From the NCBI RefSeq assembly GCF_003687725.1, contig NZ_RDOJ01000022.1, positions 1 to 42,703 of the forward strand: 42,703 nt of DNA, in the 5' to 3' direction. The stretch is from Faecalibacter macacae. GTDB lineage: Bacteria > Bacteroidota > Bacteroidia > Flavobacteriales > Weeksellaceae. The position numbers were made by a program, and so were the translations under genes. This document shows positions 24,247 through 32,700 of this stretch, piece after piece; the first letter of the stretch is position 1, and the number at the start of each line of letters is the position of its first letter. Under the pieces are notes generated by a model, which worked only from the letters and a program-made list of their open reading frames with translations, was not told where the DNA came from and did no database searches.

Positions 24247-25808
24247 TGGCTATTCAAGATGTATTAGTCATTGGTTCTGGAATTGCAGGTTTATCATACG
24301 CTTTAAAAATTGCAATTAAGCATCCTGATGCAAAAATTACGATTGTAACTAAAGCGAATCAAGATGAAACAAATACCAAATATGCACAAGGAGGTGTTGC
24401 TGTAGTTACAGATTTTATTAACGATAGTTTCGAGAAACATATAGAAGATACGTTGATTGCTGGAGATGGGATGTGTAAACTTTCGGCTGTAGAAGCAGTT
24501 GTGAAAGAAGCGCCAGAACGTATCAAAGAAATTGTAGATTGGGGCGTTCGTTTCGATAAGAATAAGGAAGGAATTTACGATTTAGGCCGAGAAGGTGGTC
24601 ATACCGAAAACCGAATTGTTCATCATAAAGATATTACGGGTTGGGAAATTGAACGCGCGATGTTAGAAGCGATCAAAAACTATCCAAATATCGAAATATT
24701 GACACATCATTTTGTTGTAGATTTAATTACTGAACATCATTTGAATCGTGATTTTGCTGATGAAACAACTTGTTACGGAGCTTATATTTTAGATTTAGAA
24801 TCGCAAAAAGTAATTCGTCATTTGGCTAAAGTTACCTTATTAGCAGCTGGTGGAGTTGGCCATGTTTATAAAAATACAACCAATCCTATTATTGCAACAG
24901 GTGACGGAATCGGATTAGCGCGTCGTGCAAAAGCAAAAGTTTCAGGAATGCAATTTATACAGTTTCATCCCACAGCTTTTTATTCGCCAATGGACGGACA
25001 ATTATTTTTAATTTCTGAAGCTGTTCGTGGTTTTGGAGCAAAACTAAGAACTTCGGATGGTGAATTGTTTATGCATAAATATGATGAACGTGAAGAATTA
25101 GCTTCGCGTGATATTGTTGCGCGTGCAATTGATAACGAAATGAAATTGCGAGGTGATGATTTCGTATACATCGATTGTCGTCATTTAGATCAAAAAAAAT
25201 TCTTAGAACATTTCCCAAATATTTACGAAAAATGTAAATACGAAGGATATGATATGTTTACCGAATTGGTTCCGGTTGTTCCGGCTTCGCATTATTTATG
25301 CGGAGGTATTGATGTCGATTTAGACGGAAAAACTTCGATTGAAAATCTTTTTGCTGTTGGCGAATGTTCAAATACAGGTTTACACGGAGCGAATCGTTTA
25401 GCATCAAATTCGTTATTAGAAGCAATGGTTTTTGGTCATCGTGCAGCTTTGGATGCGATTGAAAAATTAGACAAAAATGACTTTTCTATATCTAACTTTA
25501 ATTTTCCAGAATGGAATGCTGAAGGAATGAAAGTACAAGAAGAGCTCGTTTTGATTTCATATTTCCGTAAACAATTACAAGCGATGATGAGTGAATTGGT
25601 CGGAATTGTTCGAAGTAACGAACGATTACAAATTGCTCAAATTCGTGTCAATGAGATAGAAAAAATGGTGAAAGAGATTTATAACTTCTCTATTATTTCA
25701 CCAAAATTATTAGAACTTAGAAATTTGGTTGATGTGGCGCAATTAATCATTCAGCAAAGTATCAATCAAAAAGAAAATAAAGGAACTTTTTACAATAAAG
25801 ATTTATAA
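24246..25808 (+). CDS. nadB: L-aspartate oxidase
   Basis: FAD enzyme that oxidises L-aspartate to iminoaspartate for NadA. 520 residues. The FAD-binding GSGIAGLSYALK starts at residue 10. The substrate region contains EGGHTENRIVHHKDITG, QFHPTAF and ASHYLCGGIDVD, and the flavin segment GLHGANRLASNSLLEAMVFG is typical of NadB rather than succinate dehydrogenase. A C-terminal helical domain lies at about 425-520. It is joined to nadA by a 1-nt overlap; the next gene starts 1 nt after its stop. Confidence 0.97.
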   Translation: MAIQDVLVIGSGIAGLSYALKIAIKHPDAKITIVTKANQDETNTKYAQGGVAVVTDFINDSFEKHIEDTLIAGDGMCKLSAVEAVVKEAPERIKEIVDWGVRFDKNKEGIYDLGREGGHTENRIVHHKDITGWEIERAMLEAIKNYPNIEILTHHFVVDLITEHHLNRDFADETTCYGAYILDLESQKVIRHLAKVTLLAAGGVGHVYKNTTNPIIATGDGIGLARRAKAKVSGMQFIQFHPTAFYSPMDGQLFLISEAVRGFGAKLRTSDGELFMHKYDEREELASRDIVARAIDNEMKLRGDDFVYIDCRHLDQKKFLEHFPNIYEKCKYEGYDMFTELVPVVPASHYLCGGIDVDLDGKTSIENLFAVGECSNTGLHGANRLASNSLLEAMVFGHRAALDAIEKLDKNDFSISNFNFPEWNAEGMKVQEELVLISYFRKQLQAMMSELVGIVRSNERLQIAQIRVNEIEKMVKEIYNFSIISPKLLELRNLVDVAQLIIQQSINQKENKGTFYNKDL

Positions 25809-25809
25809 A

Positions 25810-26676
25810 ATGAAATTACAGAAATTGGCATTTATTGCTCTATTTACAGCTTTTACAAGTGTACATGCACAACAAGTCAAAAAAGTTGATAAGATGCCTG
25901 TTTTTGTAGGTTGTGAACATTTTAAATCGAATGATGAGGTAAAAAAATGTTTTAACGAAACGTTTAATCAAGCGATAGCTAATGAAATTGAATTCTTTTC
26001 GAACATTGCAGATTATTTACACATCGGTGATACAAGTTCTAAATTACGTTTCAAGATAGATAAAGAAGGGAAATTCGGAGATATTAATGTCGACGGAGCT
26101 AATCCAATTTTCAATAGTTTTGTTTGGTCAAGTATTGTGATGATTCAAAATAAATTAGACAAATTAGAAGCTACTATTCAGCCAGGATTAGATCAAAAAG
26201 GAGATCCTATGGATGTTTTTATGACGATTCCGGTTCGTTTTGATTCTGAATTTGACGAAACAATTTATACTTCTATTCCAGCCTTCGAGCGAGTACTTTT
26301 TACAATTGATTTCGAAGATGAAATAATAGAAATTAGATTGAATAAAGAAAACGTAATTCGTACGATTGGAATAGACAAAAATGGAAGAAATTTCTATTTA
26401 GGAAAATACAATAATTTGTTCGAATTAGCAACGGTAGAACCTTATGCAACTAAAATTAATGAAGCGTTTTCGTCAGGAAATACTTTAATTACAAAAGGTG
26501 AATTGGAAGGGAAAGAATATATTATTCAGATGAAAAATTTCTTTAGTAATAAACCAGAAGATGAAGTTTTAATTGAAGTTATTCGTGAAGAAAAAGATAC
26601 TTGGGCCGAATATTATTCGTATAAAACAAAAGAAGAATTTAATCAATCAAAATTTGCAAAACTAACTTATAGATAA
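25810..26676 (+). CDS. secreted TonB-CTD-like hypothetical protein (paralogue 1)
   Basis: A 288-residue exported protein, inserted between nadB and nadC with 1-nt gaps on both sides. The signal peptide ends HAQ near residue 20. The mature N-terminal half reads MPVFVGCEHFKS, then KKCFNE, LRFKIDKEGKFGDI and a late MTIPVRF. This order (PVFPGCE, CF, strand with DxxG, PV-F) recalls the C-terminal domain of Bacteroidota TonB proteins, in degenerate form. The C-terminal half has no recognised domain. Two related genes lie at 27602 and 28389. It lacks a TonB membrane anchor, so energy transduction is unlikely. Function unknown; the tie to NAD synthesis may be only co-transcription. Confidence 0.7.
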   Translation: MKLQKLAFIALFTAFTSVHAQQVKKVDKMPVFVGCEHFKSNDEVKKCFNETFNQAIANEIEFFSNIADYLHIGDTSSKLRFKIDKEGKFGDINVDGANPIFNSFVWSSIVMIQNKLDKLEATIQPGLDQKGDPMDVFMTIPVRFDSEFDETIYTSIPAFERVLFTIDFEDEIIEIRLNKENVIRTIGIDKNGRNFYLGKYNNLFELATVEPYATKINEAFSSGNTLITKGELEGKEYIIQMKNFFSNKPEDEVLIEVIREEKDTWAEYYSYKTKEEFNQSKFAKLTYR

Positions 26677-26677
26677 C

Positions 26678-27538
26678 ATGGAATTTCCACATTATATAAC
26701 AGAACAAAAATTACAACAATTTATTCGTCAAGCTTTTTTAGAAGATGTTGGCGATGGCGATCATTCGACATTAGCATCGGTTCCTTATGAAGCAATTCAG
26801 GAAGCTGAATTAAAAGTAAAAGACAATGGTATTATTGCTGGAATTGAATTAGCAAAAATCATTTTTGACACATTTGATCCTGATTTACAAGTTGAACAAT
26901 TTATGAACGATGGTGATGAGGTAAAATATGGCGATGTAGCTTTTAAGATTAAAGGTTCTGCTCAGTCAATTTTAACGTGCGAACGTTTGGCTTTAAATTG
27001 TATGCAACGCATGTCGGGGATTGCAACTTATGCCAACGAAATGATGAAATTGGTAGGAGGAACTAATACAAAAATCTTAGATACACGAAAAACGACGCCA
27101 AATTTCCGTATGATTGAAAAATGGGCAGTGAAAATTGGTGGTGCAGAAAATCATCGTTTTGGATTGTACGATATGGTGATGTTAAAGGATAATCACGTAG
27201 ATTTTTGCGGAAATATAACGAAAGCTGTTGTTCAAACAAAAGCCTATTTACAAGCGAATAATTTAGATTTAAAAATTGAAGTTGAAACGCGAAATATGGA
27301 TGAAGTGAAAGAAGCTTTAGCTGCAGGAGTTGACTTTATTATGTTGGATAATTTTGATTTAACAACAATGAAAGAAGCAGTTGAATTTATTGGAGGAAGA
27401 GTAAAAACAGAAGCTTCGGGTGGAATTACAAAAGAATCGGTTCGCGCGATTGCAGAAACTGGAGTCGATTTTATTTCTTCGGGTGCAATTATACATTCAG
27501 CTCCAAATTTCGATATAAGTTTAAAAGCAATAAAATAA
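26678..27538 (+). CDS. nadC: nicotinate-nucleotide pyrophosphorylase (carboxylating)
   Basis: Converts quinolinate and PRPP to nicotinate mononucleotide, the third step of de novo NAD synthesis. 286 residues, normal length. Conserved: EDVGDGDHST near residue 18, LALNCMQRMSGIAT near 104, the substrate-binding DTRKTTPNFR near 137 and KDNHVDFCG near 170. Near the C-terminus are DFIMLDNFDL and EASGGI. It starts 1 nt after the preceding secreted-protein gene and ends at a strong hairpin. Confidence 0.97.
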   Translation: MEFPHYITEQKLQQFIRQAFLEDVGDGDHSTLASVPYEAIQEAELKVKDNGIIAGIELAKIIFDTFDPDLQVEQFMNDGDEVKYGDVAFKIKGSAQSILTCERLALNCMQRMSGIATYANEMMKLVGGTNTKILDTRKTTPNFRMIEKWAVKIGGAENHRFGLYDMVMLKDNHVDFCGNITKAVVQTKAYLQANNLDLKIEVETRNMDEVKEALAAGVDFIMLDNFDLTTMKEAVEFIGGRVKTEASGGITKESVRAIAETGVDFISSGAIIHSAPNFDISLKAIK

Positions 27539-27544
27539 TTTATT

Positions 27545-27578
27545 AAAGGAATATTCATTAGAATGTTCCTTTTTTTTA
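27545..27578 (+). terminator. terminator after nadC
   Basis: AAGGAATATTC and GAATGTTCCTT pair around ATTA, followed by eight or more T residues. It divides the nad genes from the next two paralogues, which would need read-through or their own promoter. Confidence 0.82.
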
Positions 27579-27601
27579 TGAACTTTTTCGATATTTATAA
27601 C

Positions 27602-28387
27602 ATGAAAAAACTTACTCTACTAATAACTTTTTTTACTACAATTACTTTCGGGCAAATACAATATCCAATTGCGCCAGGATGCGAACAATTTTCTGAAAAG
27701 GCTGAACGTATACAGTGTTTTAATACATATACTGTTGAGTTGTTGCAATCTTACTTTTATCTATATAGGAATCTTAATAATTACTCTAGATTAGGTTCGG
27801 TACAAGAATCTGTTAACTTTCGAATTGGTATCGCGGGAGAATATCAGTATAAATCTTCTGATAAGCAATCTGTATTAGTGAATAATCTTGCAACTAGTAT
27901 TTTTGATTTTTTTAATAAAATACAAGATTATACAAAGAAAAAAATTGTACCTGCAAAATCACAAGATGGAAAACCTGCAATTTTAGCTTTTAATTTACCT
28001 CTTAAATATCTTAATGAGGAACTTTTAGTTAATGATATAGATAAGAAGCCAATACTTTTTACTTTACAAAATGGGGATTATATCGTTCGATTAGATAAAG
28101 ATTTTACTTTTAATATATATAATAAAGACAAAGAGTTGGTGCGAACAGTAAATTCAATCATGGAGTTTTATTTAGTAGACGTTTTAAAACCTTTGACTTT
28201 AGAATCAAAGAATCTTATTGTTGAAAAAAATGTAAATGGTAAAAAGGTAAAATTAGAAGTAGAAAATGTTTTCAAAAATCAGCAAGAGAAATTTAAAATT
28301 TCATATTACGAAAATGAAGTATTATTAAAGGAGTTTAATACAATGGATAAATTCTTAAAATCAGAACAATCAAAATATATTTACTAA
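27602..28387 (+). CDS. secreted TonB-CTD-like hypothetical protein (paralogue 2)
   Basis: A 261-residue exported protein starting at ATG 27602 with a clear signal peptide (MKKLTLLITFFTTITFGQ). The frame also opens at 27563, but that extension lies over the nadC terminator. The mature part begins YPIAPGCEQFSE and IQCFNTY, then NFRIGIAGEYQY, and has PAKSQDGKPAILAFNLPLKY aligned with equivalent segments in the flanking paralogues. The second half has LFTLQNGDYIVRLDKD, matching the other copies. It is the most diverged of the three. The next copy starts 1 nt after its stop. Function unknown. Confidence 0.68.
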   Translation: MKKLTLLITFFTTITFGQIQYPIAPGCEQFSEKAERIQCFNTYTVELLQSYFYLYRNLNNYSRLGSVQESVNFRIGIAGEYQYKSSDKQSVLVNNLATSIFDFFNKIQDYTKKKIVPAKSQDGKPAILAFNLPLKYLNEELLVNDIDKKPILFTLQNGDYIVRLDKDFTFNIYNKDKELVRTVNSIMEFYLVDVLKPLTLESKNLIVEKNVNGKKVKLEVENVFKNQQEKFKISYYENEVLLKEFNTMDKFLKSEQSKYIY

Positions 28388-28388
28388 A

Positions 28389-29237
28389 ATGAAACAAATC
28401 TTCTCATTTCTATCAACTTTATTATTTTTCACTTCTGCTATTGCTCAATCAACATCCCAAGCAAACGAATTTACGGTTGCAATTTTTCCTGGATGCGAAA
28501 AGATAAAGGAAAGAGAAGAACAGTTTGCATGCTTTCAAAAGAATTTAACTTCTAATTATACGCGACATTTACAAAATTATGTCGATTCGTTCGAATATCT
28601 CAACATTGGAGATGCAGCAGCAAATTTAAAATTTACAATACAACCTGATGGAAATTTAGAGTTAAAGCAAATAGAATCTAATAATCCAATTTATAAAGAA
28701 TACACAGTTTTAGCTTTTATTGACATGGTAAATGAATTAGAGCGAAAACGATTGAAAATTATTCCTTCTAAATCAACTAAAGATGGTCAGCCTTTAGCAG
28801 TTTCATCTTCATTTCCAGTAAATTTTAAATTATCGAATAAAGTAATTGAAACTGAAAATCGTTTAATTTCTATTTTGAAAGACGAAAATACAACGTTTGA
28901 AGTGGTTTTGACACCTGATAAAAATATAAAAGTGTATGAAATTGGTGGCGTTAAACCGTTTTATCTAGGAAAATATAATTCTGTGCAAGAATTAAAGAAT
29001 ACATTACCGTATAAAGATTTGATCCAAGATAAAGATGAATTAGTGACTTTAGCTCAATCTGATTTTCAAGATGTTAAAATAATCTTACAAAGTAAAAATA
29101 TTTTTCATCAAAAAGATTTTTATACAATTTTCATAGTTTCAGAAGTTAAAAAGAAGAAGATAAAGCAGTTAAGAAAATACACTTCGCTTAAAGACTTTAT
29201 TGAATCGCCATATTATGCCTGGATTACCCGAAAATAG
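28389..29237 (+). CDS. secreted TonB-CTD-like hypothetical protein (paralogue 3)
   Basis: A 282-residue exported protein with a signal peptide ending AIAQ. The mature N-terminus has IFPGCEKIKER and ACFQKNL, then LKFTIQPDGNLELKQ, ending the first half with AVSSSFPVNFKL. The second half includes GGVKPFYLGKYNSVQEL, very close to NFYLGKYNNLFEL in paralogue 1, which shows common ancestry over the full length and not only in the TonB-like part. It follows paralogue 2 by 1 nt. No clean terminator lies directly after it. Confidence 0.68.
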   Translation: MKQIFSFLSTLLFFTSAIAQSTSQANEFTVAIFPGCEKIKEREEQFACFQKNLTSNYTRHLQNYVDSFEYLNIGDAAANLKFTIQPDGNLELKQIESNNPIYKEYTVLAFIDMVNELERKRLKIIPSKSTKDGQPLAVSSSFPVNFKLSNKVIETENRLISILKDENTTFEVVLTPDKNIKVYEIGGVKPFYLGKYNSVQELKNTLPYKDLIQDKDELVTLAQSDFQDVKIILQSKNIFHQKDFYTIFIVSEVKKKKIKQLRKYTSLKDFIESPYYAWITRK

Positions 29238-29849
29238 AGTGATAAAAAACTCATAAAATTTGTCTTTATGGTTTGTTTATTAGAAAAAAGAGTCTAAATT
29301 TATGAAACCATTGAATAGTACAGGAGCATTCTGCTTCGTTTATTATTAGTTTACATCCTCTCAATTTTTATGAGATTAATATAATTTTAGTTTAGAAATG
29401 ATTTTCTGAATAGGTATATTTTGAATGCTTTAAAGTGTTCATTATTTAATTACTATATAGAAAATATATTTCTATTCTAAGATTTTGTTAACATATATAA
29501 TTCTGCTCAAAATCTCTTAGACTGATTCTAAATAATTAAAATCAGACTGAATAATCTTCTAAACTTTTATTAAAAAAGTGATAATTCATCGAAAAAAAGG
29601 ATAAAATTCTTAAACTCCACTATTTTAATAGGTTAATAAAATTACATTTTCGTTATTAAATTCTTAATTTATATTGTTTATATTTGATTGTAAATTATTA
29701 AATTGATAAAAAAACATCATTTTTTTTGAGAATTAAAAATCAATGCCAAAAATCACTTTAAACATTACAATTTTTTAATATTAAAATAAGGATTTAATAA
29801 TCTATAATCTCGAAATTTGCTTTGTAAACTTTTAAAACTATTTCAAGAG
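29238..29849 (+). promoter_or_regulatory. long AT-rich leader region of first TonB receptor
   Basis: No gene is seen in these 612 nt. They contain nested inverted repeats at 29250-29374 and an inverted repeat TCTAAGATTTTG/CAAAATCTCTTAGA (about 29477-29488 and 29507-29521) that runs into the palindromic box at 29517-29531. The segment AAACTATTTCAAG, shared with the second receptor, lies just before the start codon. The region likely carries the promoter and operator of the receptor gene. Confidence 0.45.
29517..29531. promoter_or_regulatory. palindromic operator TTAGA-N5-TCTAA
   Basis: TTAGACTGATTCTAA is a perfect 5-bp inverted repeat with a 5-nt spacer, extended by AATAATT. Nearly the same word occurs upstream of the second receptor at 32414-32428. 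The shape resembles iron-regulator (Fur-type) sites near flavobacterial siderophore receptors, but which protein binds it is inference. Confidence 0.5.
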
Positions 29850-32324
29850 ATGAGGTTAAACTCAACTAAGCTTTTATTCGTAGGAGCTTTTGCTTTAGCA
29901 GCAACAATGTCTTTTGGTCAGGTAACTGAGCCAATTGATTCTACTTCAATTAACAACGAAGAAAATGTATCTTTAACAGAAACTTTAATTGTTGGTAAAG
30001 GGGTAATCGATTTAGTAGAAGATCGTAAAACTCCGGTAGCGGTTTCTACAATTACTAAAGAAGCAATTCAAGATAAAGCATCTGGAAATGTTGATTTTCC
30101 AGAAATCTTCACTACTACACCATCTGTTTACGTAGCAGATCAATCATCAGGTTTTGGTGATTCTAAAATGTTCTTACGTGGATTCAGCAGTCAAAATACA
30201 GCTTACTTATTAAACGGACAGCCAATTAATGGTATGGAAGACGGTAACTTATACTGGTCTAACTGGTCTGCTGTAGCTGAAATTGCAAACGCTGTACAGG
30301 TACAACGTGGTTTAGGTTCTTCTAAATTAGCAATTTCATCTGTTGGTGGAACTGTAAACATGGTTACAAGAGCTACTGATAAACAACAAGGTGGTTATGT
30401 AAGATATAATGTTGGTAATGATAGCTATCAATCAGCTACTATTGCTTACAATACAGGTATGAAAGGAAAATGGGGTGCTTCTGTTTTATTTAACCACTGG
30501 CAAGCACACAGAAGTTATGCAATGGGTACTAGCGGTTCAGGACAAGCTTATTTCGTTTCTGTTGGTTACAAACCAAACGAGCGTCATCAATTTAACTTCA
30601 TGATCTTTGGTGCTCCACAAGAACACGGACAAAACTACTCTACAAAGAGTGAGTCTCAATGGGCTACAGCTGAGCAATTTGGATACGGAAAAAAATATAA
30701 TAATCAATATGGTTATTTAAACGGTGAGGGGAAAAATTTAAGAACTAACTACTACCACAAACCAGTAGCTAACTTAAACTGGGATTGGACAATTAATGAT
30801 AATGCGTCTTTATCTACAGTATTATATGCTTCTACAGGTACAGGAGGTGGTACAGGAGGTCAAGGTCAAACTTCATCTAACCAAGTTAATGGAATGATTA
30901 ACTTTGATAACTTCTCAGTTATTAATGCTCAACAAGCTGATGGTCTTGGAGGTTACTTCCACTCTCCAACAAATTCAAATCCTTATAGAACTCAAAGTAA
31001 GGGTGCAGCTATAAGAACATCCGTTAACAACCACTTTTGGTACGGAGGTGTAACAAACTTCAACTACGATACTAAAACAGGATGGCAATTTAATTTAGGA
31101 GCTGATATCCGTATGTACAAAGGATATCACTTCCAACAAATGAATAATTTATTTGGATTAACTACTTGGCAAGATTATACTAAAATTAATGGAACTAATG
31201 TATTAGGTCCAGTAAAACAAGTTACTGAAACATTTAGTACAAATCCTTGGTCTGCATTATTCAATTCAGCTGATAAATCTCAAAGAACTGGTAGAGATTA
31301 CCGTGAAGATATTAATTATCAAGGTGTATTTGGACAAGTTGAGTATACAACAGGAAGATTCTCAGTTTTCGCTCAAGGAGCTGTTTCTAATCAATTCTAC
31401 CAAAAATTTGATACTTGGAACTATGGTGGTGTAGAAACCGCTTCTGAAAAAGTAAATAAAACAGGATGGAATGTTAAAGGAGGTGCTGCATTCCAAATTA
31501 ATGAGGAAAATACAGTTTTCGCTAACGCAGGTCGCTATTCTCGTCAACCATTCTTAGATAACGTATTTGAATATAATAAAGTTGATTTACGTAAACCAAG
31601 TATTGACAACGAAGAAATTACAGGTTTCGAAATTGGATACAAATACCAAACTCGTAACTTAAGAGTTAACGTTAATGCATACCACACAACTTGGGGGAAC
31701 AGATTCTTAGGAATGTCTGGAACTGTTAGAGGTGTTAATGATGCAGGAGAAGTTACACAATTACCAATTTATACTTCTTACACAGATGTTACACAAGTAC
31801 ATAAAGGAATCGAGGTTGATTTCGATGCTAAATTATCTAAAGCATTCGGAATGTACGGTTTCTTATCTGTAGGTGATTGGAAATATGATGGAGAAACACC
31901 ATTTGAAACAATGTATACTGATACAAATGAAGTAATCGAAAGTGGTAAGGTTGATTTAACTGGATCTTATATCGGTGAAGCTGCACAAGTAACTTTCGGT
32001 TTAGGAACAAAAGTTAACTTTACACGTAACTTATACTGGGATGTAGATTTCATGTACAATGGAGGTCTTTACGGACAAGTTAATCCAGAGAATGTTATTG
32101 CTTCTGCTGAAAAAGGTGAGGTTTACCAAGCGGCAAGAATCAGTCCATTCGTAAGAGCTAATACAGGTTTAACTTACAGCTTTAAAATTGGATCTCAAAA
32201 GATCAAGTTTAGAGGTAACGTAAGAAACTTATTCAACGATCAATACGTGTCTAAAATTGACCGTAACGGTATTGGATATGCTGTTGGAAGAACTTGGTCT
32301 GCAGGTGTAACTTACAGCTTCTAA
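29850..32324 (+). CDS. TonB-dependent outer-membrane receptor (copy 1)
   Basis: An 824-residue beta-barrel receptor that imports a ligand using TonB energy. I chose ATG 29850 because the next 10 codons match the start of copy 2; an open frame to 29817 adds 11 residues. The signal peptide ends SFGQ. A TonB-box-like ETLIVGKG is followed by the plug domain (about 55-165; RKTPVAVSTI, FLRGFSSQNTAYLLNGQPIN, VQVQRGLGSSKLAISSVGGT). The barrel ends in GRTWSAGVTYSF with C-terminal Phe. It lacks the carboxypeptidase-like domain of SusC proteins, so siderophore, haem or metal uptake is more likely than glycan uptake. No SusD partner is adjacent. The palindrome upstream fits iron control. Confidence 0.9.
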   Translation: MRLNSTKLLFVGAFALAATMSFGQVTEPIDSTSINNEENVSLTETLIVGKGVIDLVEDRKTPVAVSTITKEAIQDKASGNVDFPEIFTTTPSVYVADQSSGFGDSKMFLRGFSSQNTAYLLNGQPINGMEDGNLYWSNWSAVAEIANAVQVQRGLGSSKLAISSVGGTVNMVTRATDKQQGGYVRYNVGNDSYQSATIAYNTGMKGKWGASVLFNHWQAHRSYAMGTSGSGQAYFVSVGYKPNERHQFNFMIFGAPQEHGQNYSTKSESQWATAEQFGYGKKYNNQYGYLNGEGKNLRTNYYHKPVANLNWDWTINDNASLSTVLYASTGTGGGTGGQGQTSSNQVNGMINFDNFSVINAQQADGLGGYFHSPTNSNPYRTQSKGAAIRTSVNNHFWYGGVTNFNYDTKTGWQFNLGADIRMYKGYHFQQMNNLFGLTTWQDYTKINGTNVLGPVKQVTETFSTNPWSALFNSADKSQRTGRDYREDINYQGVFGQVEYTTGRFSVFAQGAVSNQFYQKFDTWNYGGVETASEKVNKTGWNVKGGAAFQINEENTVFANAGRYSRQPFLDNVFEYNKVDLRKPSIDNEEITGFEIGYKYQTRNLRVNVNAYHTTWGNRFLGMSGTVRGVNDAGEVTQLPIYTSYTDVTQVHKGIEVDFDAKLSKAFGMYGFLSVGDWKYDGETPFETMYTDTNEVIESGKVDLTGSYIGEAAQVTFGLGTKVNFTRNLYWDVDFMYNGGLYGQVNPENVIASAEKGEVYQAARISPFVRANTGLTYSFKIGSQKIKFRGNVRNLFNDQYVSKIDRNGIGYAVGRTWSAGVTYSF

Positions 32325-32351
32325 TAAGAAATAAATTTTCTTAATATATTT

Positions 32352-32383
32352 TTAGGGCGAACTTTTTAGTTCGCCCTTTTTTA
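32352..32383 (+). terminator. terminator between the two TonB receptors
   Basis: AGGGCGAACT and AGTTCGCCCT pair around a TTTT loop, then a T-run. The second receptor therefore has its own transcript. Confidence 0.85.
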
Positions 32384-32700
32384 TTTTGATATTGATTTTA
32401 TTAGCTATTTTACTTAGACTGGTTCTAAATAATTGGGTGTTAAGAATAAATTAAGTATACATTATGAATAAATATTAATTTTATTTATCTAAAAACTATT
32501 ATTTCATTTATTATAATGATACATTAATATTGAATATTTATGTTATTTATTTAATTAGTTTTTAATATTAATGCGAGTTGTTTAATTATTGATAGATAAT
32601 ATTGAAATTTATATTTATGCAGAATTAGTTCTCTAAATAGATTTAATCAAAAATATAAGTTCTCACCTTTGCAGGAGTAAACTTATTAAACTATTTCAAG
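32384..32700 (+). promoter_or_regulatory. AT-rich upstream region of second TonB receptor
   Basis: No gene is seen. The region contains the TTAGA-N5-TCTAA box at 32414-32428 and ends with GTAAACTTATTAAACTATTTCAAG, which mirrors the sequence before copy 1 (GTAAACTTTTAAAACTATTTCAAG), as expected for duplicated regulatory DNA. Confidence 0.45.
32414..32428. promoter_or_regulatory. palindromic operator TTAGA-N5-TCTAA (second copy)
   Basis: TTAGACTGGTTCTAA differs from the box of copy 1 by one base in the spacer. It is followed by the same AATAATT extension. Confidence 0.5.

Noticed and set aside
27244-27558. 104-residue minus-strand frame inside nadC
   Set aside because: Antisense shadow of a conserved enzyme; no family features.
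27563-27601. Upstream start of paralogue 2
   Set aside because: Overlaps the nadC terminator; ATG 27602 gives a clean signal peptide matching the two paralogues.
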